Assembly: GCF_020564355.1 (NCBI RefSeq)
Contig: NZ_JAJCRR010000007.1
Span: 138,455-202,454 of the forward strand
Source: Lachnospira pectinoschiza
GTDB taxonomy: Bacteria > Bacillota > Clostridia > Lachnospirales > Lachnospiraceae
Direction: 5' to 3'
Length of the DNA stretch: 64,000 nucleotides
A model generated the notes under the pieces. The model saw nothing but the letters and a program-made list of their open reading frames with translations, was not told the origin of the DNA and made no database searches. Position numbers and translations under genes: made by a program. This document shows positions 24,430 through 33,417 of this stretch, piece by piece. Position 1 is the first letter of the stretch, and each line of letters opens with the position of its first letter.

Positions 24430-25653
24430 TTAGAAATTGACATTTAAATGTCTTGGAAGACCGTCAACCATAATTGGTGAAAGTTCAGCCTGAATGAGTG
24501 GTCTGATATAGTGAATCAGATCATCTGTAACATAGTCGTCATCTGTAATCCATTCTAACGGAATCTTCTTTTCCACATTGGCAATATCATGAACATCATG
24601 TGTTTCTGTAATGCACATATATGGGTCATCAGAAATTCTCTTTAAGACAACAACCTGTCCTGTAGCACCCTCAAAAGCTGCCTTTACAGCTGCACCACCT
24701 ACGTTGAAGGCCTCTGTGATATCCGTACGGGAAGTCATGTGTGCGGCACAACGCTGCATGGTAGAAAGTTCAATTGCTCTTGTCTTGATGCCGAGTTCAG
24801 AACCAATCTTGTTTGCAAGGAACTTTGCAGAACCTGCTAACTGCTTGTGTCCGAATGCATCGACAAATTCTACGTGGTCAGAAAGTTCAAATACATATCT
24901 GCCGTCAGCAACCTTAATACCTTCTGAAATCGCAATAACCATAGAACGACCCTGTTCGCTTAAAGATTTTACTCTTGCCATGAACTTGTCAATATCAAAT
25001 ACCTTTTCAGGAAGGTAAATCATATCTACGCCTTCACAGTCTTCGCCCTTTGCGAGAGCAGCAGCAGCAGTCAGCCATCCGGCATTACGTCCCATGATTT
25101 CAACAATTGTGATTGTCGGATAATCATAAACAAGACCATCACGGATAATTTCTTTCATCGTTGCCGCAATATACTTGGCAGCACTACCGTAACCCGGTGT
25201 GTGGTCAGTAACAGCGAGGTCATTATCGATAGTTTTTGGAACACCCATAAATTTAATGTCACTGTTTACAAGATTTGCATAATCGGAAAGCTTCTTAATA
25301 GTATCCATGGAATCGTTACCACCGATGTAGAAGAAGTATTTTACTTCCAAATCTTCAAGTGTCTTAAAGATTTTTTCATATACAGCTTTATCTTCATTTA
25401 CCTCCGGCAGTTTGTAACGACAGGAACCCAGATAAGAAGATGGGGTTCTCTTTAACAAATCGATGTCAATATCAGTCTTAATCTTTTCAGAAAGGTCAAC
25501 ATACTGTCCGTCCAGCAGCCCCTTGATGCCGTGAAGCATACCGTATACTTTTTTTGCCCCTCTGTCACGTGCAGTTTTGTATACACCTACCAGACTTGAG
25601 TTAATTACTGATGTTGGACCACCAGACTGACCAACGATTACATTTCCAATCAT
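24430..25653 (-). CDS. pfp: 6-phosphofructokinase, probably PPi-dependent
   Basis: A 407-residue enzyme that phosphorylates fructose 6-phosphate. QSGGPTSVIN (9-18) and MGRNAGW (187-193) define the PFK family. The phosphoryl-donor site reads GGNDS (111-115) and the catalytic loop PKTIDND (139-145). ATP-dependent enzymes have GGDGS and PGTIDND; an Asp after the third position together with Lys in PKT is the pattern of pyrophosphate-dependent enzymes. PPi use, making the step reversible, is therefore inferred. ATG at 25653 has GGAGGA upstream. A long leader precedes it. Confidence 0.88.
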   Translation of the reverse strand: MIGNVIVGQSGGPTSVINSSLVGVYKTARDRGAKKVYGMLHGIKGLLDGQYVDLSEKIKTDIDIDLLKRTPSSYLGSCRYKLPEVNEDKAVYEKIFKTLEDLEVKYFFYIGGNDSMDTIKKLSDYANLVNSDIKFMGVPKTIDNDLAVTDHTPGYGSAAKYIAATMKEIIRDGLVYDYPTITIVEIMGRNAGWLTAAAALAKGEDCEGVDMIYLPEKVFDIDKFMARVKSLSEQGRSMVIAISEGIKVADGRYVFELSDHVEFVDAFGHKQLAGSAKFLANKIGSELGIKTRAIELSTMQRCAAHMTSRTDITEAFNVGGAAVKAAFEGATGQVVVLKRISDDPYMCITETHDVHDIANVEKKIPLEWITDDDYVTDDLIHYIRPLIQAELSPIMVDGLPRHLNVNF

Positions 25654-25786
25654 AAAATCCTCCATTCCTCCGCATTTGCGGTAATATCATCGTGGGACGA
25701 CACAACTTTAAAAGGCATAAAACCCCCTTGGAAAGGCGGAAAATATGTAATCTTTTCTATGATGTTCCACGAATTCTTATAATTGC

Positions 25787-25815
25787 ATTGTAGCATAAAT
25801 AAATAAGATGTACAA
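25787..25815 (-). promoter_or_regulatory. Promoter of the phosphofructokinase gene
   Basis: On the minus strand: -35 TTGTAC (25810-25815), 17-bp spacer, -10 TACAAT (25787-25792). It predicts an untranslated leader of about 125 bases with CGTGG and CCACG arms that could pair. Confidence 0.65.
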
Positions 25816-26009
25816 GTAGCATAAAATAGAACTAAAAAAAATAAAAATTTAATAAAAACTCAAAAAAGACAGAAAATAAAAACAATTGTAACCACAGGGA
25901 TTTAATACAACCCCCATTTGTGGTAAAATGTGCGTAAGCAATGAGCCGTGCCGGTTAAAAGCGGAAAGAAGTGCCGTGCTTGCACAAGGCGGCAGAAATG
26001 GAGAGAAAT

Positions 26010-26720
26010 ATGTATTTAGATAAAGAAAAAGCTGTAAAAGCATTTATGGGAACGGGAGAAAAAAACGCAGCCGGAGAAGATTTAGTCACATTTTTGGAAA
26101 AATATGACCCGCATAAATACCAGAATCCGTGCAATACCGTAGATATGGCGGTATTTGCCTACAATGAATCCGAAAAGAAAGTGACCAAAGTACTGCTGAT
26201 TCAGCGGGGAAACCACCCAAGCATCGGATGGTGGGCGCTGCCGGGCGGATTTGTGGAGTACAGGGAAAATCTCGAAACGGCGGCAGCAAGAGAATTACAG
26301 GAAGAAACAGGAATTGAGCATTTAAGCTTTGAACAGTTAAAAACATATGGTGCATATGACAGGGACCCGCGTACGCGGATTATCACAACTGCCTATATTG
26401 CGCTGGTGCCGGAGGGACTTCTGCATGAAAAAGCTGGCGATGATGCTAAAAATGCAGGCTGGTTTACAATAAAAGATACCGAAATTTCAAGAAAAAACAA
26501 CGCAGACGGTACAGTCTGCGCGACGCATCGGTTATGCCTTGAAAATAAGGAACTGGCAGTCCGCACGGAATCCCAGGTCCGTGTAGAGTGGAGTCCGGGT
26601 GCGGTACTTGAAAATAAAACCTATACGATGGAACACACGACCCTGCTGGCTTCTGACCACAGTGCCGTCATTCTGGAAGGATATGAGTATCTGGTAAAAA
26701 GACTGGCGGACAGACCGTAG
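26010..26720 (+). CDS. Nudix hydrolase
   Basis: A 236-residue protein with the Nudix box GFVEYRENLETAAARELQ followed by EETGIE (GX5EX7REUXEEXGU), which binds Mg2+ and cleaves nucleoside diphosphates linked to another group. The N-terminal DMAVFAYNESEKKVTKVLLI and WWALPGGFVEY, with the long C-terminal part, resemble ADP-ribose or NrtR-like Nudix proteins; the substrate is not determined. ATG at 26010 was chosen with GGAGAG upstream; 25998 is an alternative. It lies over the 3' end of the convergent DUF6512 gene. Confidence 0.9.
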   Translation: MYLDKEKAVKAFMGTGEKNAAGEDLVTFLEKYDPHKYQNPCNTVDMAVFAYNESEKKVTKVLLIQRGNHPSIGWWALPGGFVEYRENLETAAARELQEETGIEHLSFEQLKTYGAYDRDPRTRIITTAYIALVPEGLLHEKAGDDAKNAGWFTIKDTEISRKNNADGTVCATHRLCLENKELAVRTESQVRVEWSPGAVLENKTYTMEHTTLLASDHSAVILEGYEYLVKRLADRP

Positions 26721-27322
26721 CTGCCATTTTGCGGGTCGGAAAAAAGACCGATGTGCGGTGGATAAAAGGTAAAAAGCATGAATAAAAATGTCACAAATAC
26801 CAGTACAAAAACAGGCAGAATCAGCGGAACCGGACGATGCGGTTTGTGGTAGGAAAATGTATTATAATATGGAAGACACGCATACCGGTAAAAGGTATAG
26901 TGGGCGTATAAAACAGCAATAAAATAAATAGCGATGTTTACCCAGTCCAGATTAAAGCCTAAAATGCCGTTGATGCCGTAAAATAAGACGACAACGGCCG
27001 CCATGCCGCAGAGTTCGCCAAATGCCGCGCCGTCCCAGTAGCAGGATAAAAACATTTTTTTCAGACTGCGGTTGGAAATAGGTGCATTGCCGCCTGCAAT
27101 ACCGGCAAAACAGCCGATTACAAGCAGTAAAAGAAACGGAAAAAACAATAGCTTTAAATGTTCCCATGTAGACTCATTGACAGGAACAAAAGGGGCAATC
27201 AGACGGCTCTCACCGAAAAAATCAAAGGCAAAGTGACAGGCAGTGCCAAGCGCCGCAGTAAGGATAAAAGAAACTGCGGTAAATATTTTTAAGCGCGTAA
27301 GTTTCTGGGTGACAGTATTCAT
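26621..27322 (-). CDS. DUF6512-like membrane protein
   Basis: A 233-residue integral membrane protein with about six hydrophobic helices. FVPVNESTWEHLKLLFFP and PPHIGLFSDPQNGSYGL are the features I associate with DUF6512; function unknown. The family usually ends soon after that last motif; here about 29 more residues follow that are antisense to the end of the Nudix gene, so the normal stop was probably lost. ATG at 27322 with GGAG upstream was chosen over an earlier start at 27457. Confidence 0.8.
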   Translation of the reverse strand: MNTVTQKLTRLKIFTAVSFILTAALGTACHFAFDFFGESRLIAPFVPVNESTWEHLKLLFFPFLLLLVIGCFAGIAGGNAPISNRSLKKMFLSCYWDGAAFGELCGMAAVVVLFYGINGILGFNLDWVNIAIYFIAVLYAHYTFYRYACLPYYNTFSYHKPHRPVPLILPVFVLVFVTFLFMLFTFYPPHIGLFSDPQNGSYGLSASLFTRYSYPSRMTALWSEASRVVCSIV

Positions 27323-27450
27323 AAAACTCCAATCCGCCGGAATACGGCATATACAAAGGTTTGATGATGACATCATAAGATAGTGTATCCATAAAAGAAT
27401 GCAAATATAACACAGAAACCGAATACAAAAATCAGAAAGGACATTTAAAA

Positions 27451-28131
27451 ATGGCAAAACAGACGTGGAAACCGGGAAATATGTTATATCCCGTACCGGC
27501 AGTGATGGTGAGCTGCCAGCGCGAGGGCGGAAAACCGAATATTATTACCGTGGCATGGGCAGGAACAATCTGTTCAGATCCGGCAATGCTTTCAATTTCC
27601 GTAAGGAAAAACCGATATTCCTATGACATTATAAAGGAAACAAAAGAATTTGTTGTAAATCTGACGACAAAGCAGTTATGCCGTGCAACCGATTACTGTG
27701 GTGTGCGTTCCGGCAGGGATGTTGATAAGTTTCAGGAAATGCACCTGACACCGCAGCCGTCAGAAAAGGTAAAAGCACCGGGCATTGCGGAAAGTCCGGT
27801 CAATATAGAGTGCCGTGTGACACAGGTGCTTGAACTGGGCACACACGATATGTTTCTGGCAGAAGTCGTGGCGGTGCGGGTTGATGATGATTACATGGAT
27901 GAAAAAGGCAGATTTGACTTAAATGCGGCAGATTTAGTGACATATTCCCACGGTGAATATTTTACACTGGGTAAAAAGATTGGCACATTCGGATACTCCG
28001 TAGCAAAAAACAAACCCCAAAGCATTGCCGGAAACAACCCGAAACACAAGTCTAAAAGCAGCACAAAAAAAGGTGTAAAAGCGAAAGGCAGAAGCGGTAA
28101 ACATACCCGAAAAGAAAAAGGAAAAAAGTAA
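27451..28131 (+). CDS. Flavin reductase family protein with Lys-rich tail
   Basis: A 226-residue FMN-binding split-barrel protein. PGNMLYPVPAVMVSCQ, TVAWAGTICSDPAMLSISV and FVVNLTT are typical of small flavin reductase-like proteins. The barrel ends near 190; the remaining 35 residues are rich in Lys, Ser and Gly (for example KSKSSTKKGVKAKGRSGK), an unstructured basic tail that could bind nucleic acid or membrane. SD AGAAAGGA. The promoter region is shared with the divergent DUF6512 gene. Confidence 0.88.
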   Translation: MAKQTWKPGNMLYPVPAVMVSCQREGGKPNIITVAWAGTICSDPAMLSISVRKNRYSYDIIKETKEFVVNLTTKQLCRATDYCGVRSGRDVDKFQEMHLTPQPSEKVKAPGIAESPVNIECRVTQVLELGTHDMFLAEVVAVRVDDDYMDEKGRFDLNAADLVTYSHGEYFTLGKKIGTFGYSVAKNKPQSIAGNNPKHKSKSSTKKGVKAKGRSGKHTRKEKGKK

Positions 28132-28152
28132 GACAAAAAGGGGGCATTTTCG

Positions 28153-30024
28153 TTGAAAATTACACAGTTGTCCATTAAAAATTTTAAATCCGTAGAGGAA
28201 CTGGTAATCCGCGATATTGAAGACGTACTTATTTTAGTCGGAAGAAACAATGCCGGAAAATCTGTCATGCTTGATGCAATCCGCGCGGTATCCGGCGATT
28301 ATGCCATATCCGAAGCGGATTTTCACCACCGGGACGGCAATATTACCATCGGCATACAGCTTCTGATTACAGATGAAGATTTAGAGTATCTGCATCAGAA
28401 CGGCATTGTCGGTAATTTCAAGCAGTTCTCACTGTGGAAAGAAAATTTTTGTAAAAAGCTGCCGTCCTATCAGGAAACGGAGGATGGCGGCACGCTTGAA
28501 TTTGAATACATTTACGGCAGAAACGGCATCGTACGCTATAAAGACGGTTATTTTAAAAACAACCGTTATATCAAAAGTATTTTTCCGAAAATCTATTTCG
28601 TGGACCAGTACCGTGACAAAGAAGATATCAGTCAGGATTTGATTTTATTACAGCAGGATACCGGACTGCAGGCACTGCGGGACGACCGGTGCATTTTTGA
28701 TGAAAAACGCAAATGCCACCAGTGCTTTGAATGTATCGGCGTAATCCAGAAAAAAACGCCGGAACAGCTGACACTGATGGAAACGAGCCGCCTGTTGCAG
28801 TACAAATTATTTACGTGTAATTTAAACCGGTTGTCAGAGCGTTTAAACTACTATTTCAGCCGCAACGGCGGGCAGTCCCATGAAATTCATTATGAGATTA
28901 AATTTGATGCGGACGAACTGTTTAAAATTGATACCGTTGTGCGTATGCGCGGCAGCAAAAAAGAGGGCGGACTGGATGCGCTCGGTGAAGGCTTAAAAAG
29001 CATTTACATTTTATCCCTGCTTCAGACCTATGTGGATACAAAAAACACAGCACCGTATATTATTATGGTAGATACACCGGAAATTTATCTGCACCCGCAG
29101 TTAAAAAAGGTTGCGAGTGAAATCCTTTACCGGCTGTCCAAAAAGAATCAGGTTATATTTTCCACGCACGAGCCGGAGATGCTGTTTAACTTTACATCGG
29201 GACAGATTCGTCAGGTGTATTCCGACAGCAGGTACAATACGTGTGTACGTGAAGACACCGACTTGGATGCCATTTTAAATGATCTGGGCTATACGGCAAA
29301 TGACTTGATGAATGTGAGCTTTGTCTTTATTGTTGAGGGTAAGCAGGATAAGAGCCGCCTGCCGCTGCTGCTTAAAAAATATTATTCCGAGGTCTATGAT
29401 GAGTCCGGACAGCTCAAGCGCATTGCGATTATTTCCACCAACAGCTGTACGAATATCAAGACATATGCCAATTTAAAATACATCAATTCTGTTTATTTAA
29501 AGGACAGTTTTATGATGATCCGGGACAGCGACGGCAAAAACAGGATGCAGTTAGGACAGCAGCTCTGCAAATATTACGGCGACCGGTCACATGAAGATAA
29601 AGGCAATCTTCCACGGGTTACGGAGAAAAATGTGCTGATTTTAAAATATTATTCGTTTGAAAATTATTTTCTGTTTCCGGAAGTCATGGCGCAGATTGGT
29701 GTTGTAAAAAGTGTCGATGCGTTTTACGACATTTTGTGGAGTAAATATCAGGAATATCTCTATAAATTAACAAGTGTGAAAGCCATGTTAAAAAAAACGG
29801 GGATAAAGATACAGTCCCGTCAGGACATTGTGGATAACATTGAAAATATCCGGATTTACGTGCGCGGTCACAACCTGTACGACATTTTCTACGGCCGTTA
29901 TAAAAAGCAGGAAAATGAAATCCTGACGAAATACATTGAAGCTGCGCCGCGGGAAATTTTCGCGGATATTCTTGAAAAAATAGATGCGTTTGTCTACTTT
30001 GATTCGCGTAAAAAAGAAGAATAA
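28153..30024 (+). CDS. OLD-family ATPase with TOPRIM nuclease domain
   Basis: A 623-residue protein. The N-terminal ABC/SMC-like ATPase has KNFKSVEEL, Walker A GRNNAGKS (30-37), a signature-like GEGLKS and Walker B VDTPEIYLHP; it contains an inserted CxxCxxC (CHQCFEC). The C-terminal TOPRIM domain has FIVEGKQDK and IRDSDGK, the acidic metal-binding residues. OLD proteins are nucleases, and several act in phage defence. It starts with TTG, supported by GGGGG upstream and by the family N-terminus MKITQLSIKNFKS. No UvrD-like GajB partner is adjacent, so it would be a class 1 OLD. Confidence 0.88.
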   Translation: MKITQLSIKNFKSVEELVIRDIEDVLILVGRNNAGKSVMLDAIRAVSGDYAISEADFHHRDGNITIGIQLLITDEDLEYLHQNGIVGNFKQFSLWKENFCKKLPSYQETEDGGTLEFEYIYGRNGIVRYKDGYFKNNRYIKSIFPKIYFVDQYRDKEDISQDLILLQQDTGLQALRDDRCIFDEKRKCHQCFECIGVIQKKTPEQLTLMETSRLLQYKLFTCNLNRLSERLNYYFSRNGGQSHEIHYEIKFDADELFKIDTVVRMRGSKKEGGLDALGEGLKSIYILSLLQTYVDTKNTAPYIIMVDTPEIYLHPQLKKVASEILYRLSKKNQVIFSTHEPEMLFNFTSGQIRQVYSDSRYNTCVREDTDLDAILNDLGYTANDLMNVSFVFIVEGKQDKSRLPLLLKKYYSEVYDESGQLKRIAIISTNSCTNIKTYANLKYINSVYLKDSFMMIRDSDGKNRMQLGQQLCKYYGDRSHEDKGNLPRVTEKNVLILKYYSFENYFLFPEVMAQIGVVKSVDAFYDILWSKYQEYLYKLTSVKAMLKKTGIKIQSRQDIVDNIENIRIYVRGHNLYDIFYGRYKKQENEILTKYIEAAPREIFADILEKIDAFVYFDSRKKEE

Positions 30025-30040
30025 CACTACAGGCTTAAAA

Positions 30041-30069
30041 GGGCGGACATCAAAGATGCCCGCTCTTTA
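30041..30069 (+). terminator. Terminator after the OLD gene
   Basis: GGGCGGACATC pairs with GATGCCCGCTC across AAA (one mismatch, one G-U), followed by TTT. Confidence 0.65.
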
Positions 30070-30198
30070 CAAATTGCTCCGGATATGGTAACATGACAAA
30101 TATTACAAAAGTGTTACAAAACAGTAAACTACACAGTTTATCGATTATGTTATAGATTATGATAGAAATGCCGTCACACGGCAGAAATGGAGAGAGTC

Positions 30199-31695
30199 AT
30201 GTCACATTTTACCAAATATGGGAAAAGAATGAGACTGATGCTGCTGACAGCAATGTTTGTTGCCAGTATGGTATGCTTATTTGCAATACCGTTTGTAGAA
30301 AAGAATCTTTTAAATAATCAGGTAGCGTATTACCGTATAGAAGTAAACGGAACAGAAGTCGGGGCTGCCAATTCCCGCGCAGATGCGGCAAAAGCGCTTG
30401 CAGATGCAAGAGGACGGCTTTCCGGCATTTATCCTGATGTTGTATATATGGAGCCGGAGTATACGGTAATTAAAGAGAGCCATCTTACGGCGGAACGCAT
30501 GAGTGAGGAAGAACTCTCAGACAGTATCTATAGTGCATTATTTTCCAGTATAACAGATGTGAATTCACAGATTGCCTATATGGTCAGAATGGACGATGCA
30601 ACGGTTACACTTGCGAGTCTGGATGATGTGTATACGCTGCTTTCCCGTGTGGAACAGCAGTATGACACCCAAAAAGAGTATACGGTGCAGTTAAATGCCA
30701 CAGGCAGCAGCGGAGATTATACTGTCAGCTTTGAAAAGACCCAGACGGATGCCAGCAAAGACATCGTATCTGCGGTACTAAGCGGACAGGCATCCACGAC
30801 ACAGGAAGACGGAACGGTCGTGCATGACGGGATTACATCCATTGATTTTGCGCAGAATGTAACTGTCAGCGAAGTGCTTCTTGCAAAGACCGGGATTGTC
30901 AATGTGGACACGGCTTACGAAGCAGTGACAAAATCATCAGAAAACCGTGTGTTATATGAAGTAAAGGCGGGAGAAACCGTTGAATCCGTCGCTTCCGATT
31001 ACAGAATTGATAAAGAACAGATTTACGAATGGAATACGCAGCTGGATACGGATTCGGTGCTTGCAGAGGGTGAGATGATAACACTTTCTGTACCGGAAAC
31101 CCTGCTGTCTGTTGTGATGACAAAGCGTGAAACATATGATGAGGCGTATCGTGCAACACCGCAGTATATACAGGATGAGGAAGCACAGAAGGGTAAGAAT
31201 ACGATAGAGGAAGAAGGAAGCACAGGAACCAGAAAGGTTACGGCAGAGGTTTCCTATATTAATGGAAGACGGACAGATACGAAGATTATAGATGAAAAAG
31301 TCCAGACAGAATCGCAGCCACAGGTGATTTCAGTGGGTACGCAGTCAGACAGTGCGTATGGGTTACCGGTTTCCGGACAGTTTGGCGGAAATGTAAATAA
31401 CGGTGTCATCTGGCTTGCAAAAGAGCGGACATCTGTTTATGCGGCAGCAGAGGGTACGGTGACACGTACCGGATGGTATGCAGATTACGGATATTGTATT
31501 GACATTACACATAAAGACGGCTCCGTAACAAGATATGGACACCTTGATGCAATTGGTGTGGTAAAAGGGCAGAATGTGACAGCAGGACAGCTGATTGCCA
31601 ACAGCGGCAGTACCGGAAACTGCGATGAACCGTGTCTGTATTTTGAGCTGTGGATAAACGGCAGCACCGTAAATCCACTGCGCTTTATTCAGTAA
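30199..31695 (+). CDS. Membrane-anchored LysM-G5-LytM(M23-like) protein with degenerate active site
   Basis: A 498-residue cell-wall protein: transmembrane anchor (about 12-31), repeat-like N-terminal region, LysM (about 250-300, VKAGETVESVASDYRI), G5-type region (about 300-380, TRKVTAEVSYINGRR) and a C-terminal LytM domain (about 390-498, ending YFELWINGSTVNPLRF). In the M23 zinc motifs H-x3-D has become N-G-V-I (NNGVIWLA) and H-x-H has become CLY; only YGHL keeps its His. It is probably a regulatory or structural pseudopeptidase. ATG at 30199 has GGAGAG; 30187 is possible. Upstream lies a hairpin GCCGT/ACGGC with CAGAAATGGAG. Confidence 0.88.
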   Translation: MSHFTKYGKRMRLMLLTAMFVASMVCLFAIPFVEKNLLNNQVAYYRIEVNGTEVGAANSRADAAKALADARGRLSGIYPDVVYMEPEYTVIKESHLTAERMSEEELSDSIYSALFSSITDVNSQIAYMVRMDDATVTLASLDDVYTLLSRVEQQYDTQKEYTVQLNATGSSGDYTVSFEKTQTDASKDIVSAVLSGQASTTQEDGTVVHDGITSIDFAQNVTVSEVLLAKTGIVNVDTAYEAVTKSSENRVLYEVKAGETVESVASDYRIDKEQIYEWNTQLDTDSVLAEGEMITLSVPETLLSVVMTKRETYDEAYRATPQYIQDEEAQKGKNTIEEEGSTGTRKVTAEVSYINGRRTDTKIIDEKVQTESQPQVISVGTQSDSAYGLPVSGQFGGNVNNGVIWLAKERTSVYAAAEGTVTRTGWYADYGYCIDITHKDGSVTRYGHLDAIGVVKGQNVTAGQLIANSGSTGNCDEPCLYFELWINGSTVNPLRFIQ

Positions 31696-31735
31696 AAGAT
31701 AGTTCTTATGTATCAGATAAAGCATATACTGTAAA

Positions 31736-31777
31736 TGCGCCTTTGCAAAACAAAGCTATTTTCGCAAGGTTTTTTTG
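31736..31777 (+). terminator. Probable terminator after the LytM gene
   Basis: A stem formed by CCTTTGC and GCAAGG, with a smaller CTTTG/CAAAG inside, is followed by a run of eight T (31770-31777). Confidence 0.55.
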
Positions 31778-31786
31778 GCTATACTC

Positions 31787-31814
31787 TTTACAAATGTGAT
31801 GTTTATGTTATAAT
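31787..31814 (+). promoter_or_regulatory. Promoter of murA
   Basis: -35 TTTACA (31787-31792), 16-bp spacer, -10 TATAAT (31809-31814), about 60 bp before the murA start. Confidence 0.65.
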
Positions 31815-31875
31815 TTAACAGAATATGTTGAAAATAATAATGAAGTTGATATAGATAAGATAGAGGTGCATAACA

Positions 31876-33168
31876 ATGGAACAGTATGTGATTAAGGGTG
31901 GAGTACGCCTTCAAGGAGAAGTTTCCATAGGTGGAGCAAAGAATGCAGCACTCGGCATTCTCGCTGCTGCGATTATGACAGATGAAACGGTAACGATAGA
32001 AAACGTGCCGAATGTACGGGATATTCGTGTACTTTTACAGGCAATTGAGGGGATTGGTGCAAAGGTTACTTATGTATACAATAATTCCGTTCAGATTAAC
32101 GGTGGTTCTATCAGTGATATTAATGTAGATTACGAATATATTAAGAAAATCAGGGCGTCATATTATTTACTGGGCGCACTGCTTGGAAAGTATAAGGAAT
32201 CCCAGGTGGCTCTTCCGGGCGGATGTAATATCGGAAGCCGTCCGATTGACCAGCACATCAAGGGCTTTAAGGCTCTGGGTGCGGAAGTGGATATTTCCTA
32301 CGGAAAGATTCATACAAAGGCAGAAAAGCTTGTGGGCAGCCACATTTATTTTGATGTCGTGACAGTCGGCGCAACAATTAACCTGATGTTAGCTTCCTGC
32401 ATGGCAGAAGGCGATACGATTCTTGAAAATGCAGCAAAAGAGCCGCATATCGTAGATGTAGCGAACTTCTTAAATGCAATGGGCGCGAATATCAAAGGGG
32501 CCGGAACAGACGTTATCCGTATTAAAGGCGTTTCCCGTCTGCACGGTACGACGTATTCGATTATTCCGGATCAGATTGAAGCGGGAACATTTATGTTTGC
32601 GGCAGCAGCAACCAAAGGTGATATTACGGTAAGAGATGTCATTCCAAAACATCTGGAATCTTTATCTGCAAAGCTGCTTGAAATCGGATGTCAGGTCATT
32701 GAAGGTGATGACAGCGTACGTGTTATTGGCAGTGAAGAATTAAAATCTACCAATGTAAAGACACTCCCGTATCCGGGATTTCCAACGGATATGCAGCCAC
32801 AGATGGCAGTTGTTCTTGCACTTGCCAACGGTTCAAGCATGGTAACGGAAAGCATTTTTGAAAACCGTTTTAAATATGTAGACGAATTAAACCGCATGGG
32901 CAGCAAGATTAAGGTAGAGGGTAACACCGCTTATATCGAAGGTGTATCCGGATTTACAGGCGCACAGCTTGCAGCACCGGATTTACGTGCGGGTGCGGCA
33001 CTTGTACTTGCAGCACTTGCAGCGGAAGGCATTTCCGAAATTGAGGACATTGAATATATTCAGAGAGGGTACGAAGATTTTGAAGGAAAGTTAAGAAGTC
33101 TTGGTGCTTTAATTGAACGTGTCGATTCAGAAAGAGATGTACAGAAATTTAAATTAAAAATCGGCTGA
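31876..33168 (+). CDS. murA: UDP-N-acetylglucosamine 1-carboxyvinyltransferase
   Basis: A 430-residue cytoplasmic enzyme that adds enolpyruvate to UDP-GlcNAc, the first committed step of peptidoglycan synthesis and the target of fosfomycin. GGAKNAALG binds the sugar nucleotide; LPGGCNIGSRPID contains the catalytic Cys, which is the fosfomycin-sensitive residue. RAGAALVLAAL near the end is also typical. The neighbour is a LytM-like protein, and in many Firmicutes a murA copy sits beside the SpoIIQ (LytM) gene, although here the order is reversed. Confidence 0.97.
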   Translation: MEQYVIKGGVRLQGEVSIGGAKNAALGILAAAIMTDETVTIENVPNVRDIRVLLQAIEGIGAKVTYVYNNSVQINGGSISDINVDYEYIKKIRASYYLLGALLGKYKESQVALPGGCNIGSRPIDQHIKGFKALGAEVDISYGKIHTKAEKLVGSHIYFDVVTVGATINLMLASCMAEGDTILENAAKEPHIVDVANFLNAMGANIKGAGTDVIRIKGVSRLHGTTYSIIPDQIEAGTFMFAAAATKGDITVRDVIPKHLESLSAKLLEIGCQVIEGDDSVRVIGSEELKSTNVKTLPYPGFPTDMQPQMAVVLALANGSSMVTESIFENRFKYVDELNRMGSKIKVEGNTAYIEGVSGFTGAQLAAPDLRAGAALVLAALAAEGISEIEDIEYIQRGYEDFEGKLRSLGALIERVDSERDVQKFKLKIG

Positions 33169-33174
33169 TGAAAA

Positions 33175-33225
33175 CTGGTATACACTGATGCGGAAACGTG
33201 GGTGTGTACCAGCCTTTTTACTTTT
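33175..33225 (+). terminator. Terminator after murA
   Basis: CTGGTATACAC pairs with GTGTGTACCAG (11 bp, one G-U), followed by CCTTTTTACTTTT. Confidence 0.75.
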
Positions 33226-33417
33226 ATTACTAATATTTAATAAAATTTATTGTTTGTTTTGATAAAAATAAGACAATTTGTGATATGATAAATTTGGTAT
33301 TTATCTATTTCACACACGCATTTTGTGTCCGTGCGCACAGAACACAAATTCATTATGCGGACCGGAATCATATAGGCTGCAGAATATAGCTAAAATAGAC
33401 GTAGGGCGTGCGCAGAA

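Noticed and set aside
25654..25786. Leader of the phosphofructokinase gene considered as a known cis-regulatory RNA
   Set aside because: Some pairing is possible (CGTGG with CCACG), but no recognised consensus and no clear alternative structure.
33241..33417. AT-rich stretch before the histidine kinase considered as a riboswitch
   Set aside because: I see no known riboswitch motif and no terminator-antiterminator pair; only the short CAGAAATG box near the start.
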